DNA of 39,912 nt from Bacillota bacterium (GTDB lineage: Bacteria; Bacillota; DTU025), in the NCBI GenBank assembly GCA_019136685.1, contig JAGVTS010000241.1, positions 1 through 39,912 on the forward strand, read 5' to 3'. Under the pieces are notes generated by a model. That model was not told where the DNA came from, made no database searches, and saw only the letters and a program-made list of their open reading frames with translations. Shown one piece after another: positions 39,848-39,912 of this stretch. The position numbers were made by a program, and so were the translations under genes. How positions within the stretch are numbered: position 1 is the stretch's first letter; each line of letters begins with the position of its first letter.

Positions 39848-39912
39848 TCGATCAGTGATACCGTCAGTTTTTGCCGATAGTTTTAGCGAAAGACGCAATT
39901 TCTGAGTACATC

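Larger units (their letters stand above)
39454..39912. other. Gene-free right end of the window
   Basis: Apart from the hairpin at 39555, the 13-base repeat and the palindrome at 39832, I see no gene. An open frame from 39483 to 39905 has no ribosome site and an unusual, Arg/Pro-rich content, so it is not called. Confidence 0.5.

Noticed and set aside
39483-39905. 140-codon open frame at the right end
   Set aside because: No ribosome site, an Arg/Pro-rich composition like a shadow frame, and it crosses a terminator hairpin and a palindrome.
1-39912. tRNA, rRNA, CRISPR array, transposase or phage genes
   Set aside because: Read for on both strands; nothing recognisable was found.

Overview
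The window is roughly 58-60% GC by eye and is packed with genes that begin GTG or TTG behind strong GGAGG-type ribosome sites. It looks like a spore-forming, Gram-positive Bacillota chromosome. The sporulation content includes a CotF-type coat protein, two PdaB/YlxY-type deacetylases, a GH18 cortex-lytic-type hydrolase, a Spo0E-like peptide and dipicolinate synthase subunit B. Together with the sugar ABC systems, it suggests a saccharolytic, deep-branching clostridium or Limnochordia-like bacterium. The genus cannot be read from the sequence.

Left part (1-12.3 kb). A cut ppnP gene is followed by a self-regulated GntR(YtrA-type)/ABC exporter operon with a clear promoter and dyad operator. Facing it on the minus strand is a six-gene sugar cluster: LacI regulator, two MalF/MalG-type permeases, a solute-binding protein, a GH116 beta-glycosidase and an MFS exporter/importer. 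It has no ATPase of its own. A 14-bp CG-centred palindrome upstream of lacI recurs with one mismatch inside lacI and inside the binding-protein gene. A second, divergent ABC-2 ATPase/permease pair follows.

Middle part (12.3-25.8 kb). This accessory stretch holds a CotF-like coat protein, an SLC13/DASS carboxylate transporter, a PlsY-like acyltransferase, a decayed sugar permease, three pilin-like genes with type IV prepilin leaders, a GPH-type sugar symporter, an S41-like protein that has lost its catalytic end, and a secreted protein of unknown function whose start region is tandemly duplicated. It ends with a YozG-type mini-regulator, a ferritin and an NhaC-family antiporter behind a long structured leader.

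Right part (25.8-39.9 kb). This is a conserved-looking housekeeping and sporulation region. Nfo overlaps a fusion of an intact JAMM/RadC-like domain with a DinG/XPD helicase. Next come two spore-type polysaccharide deacetylases, a convergent GH18 enzyme, dut with a Spo0E-like peptide, a glycine-zipper stress protein, and then dapB-dpaB-asd-dapG-dapA. The last group makes diaminopimelate/lysine precursors and dipicolinate, but dpaA, the usual partner of dpaB, is missing and dapB stands in its place. The window ends with a CsoR-operator-like palindrome whose target gene lies outside.

The most unusual items are the JAMM-DinG fusion, a hairpin that buries the dpaB ribosome site, the three matching LacI-type sites, and several very stable GC hairpins at gene ends that lack the usual T-tract. 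No complete system that is clearly new was seen. No tRNA, rRNA, CRISPR array or transposase was recognised.
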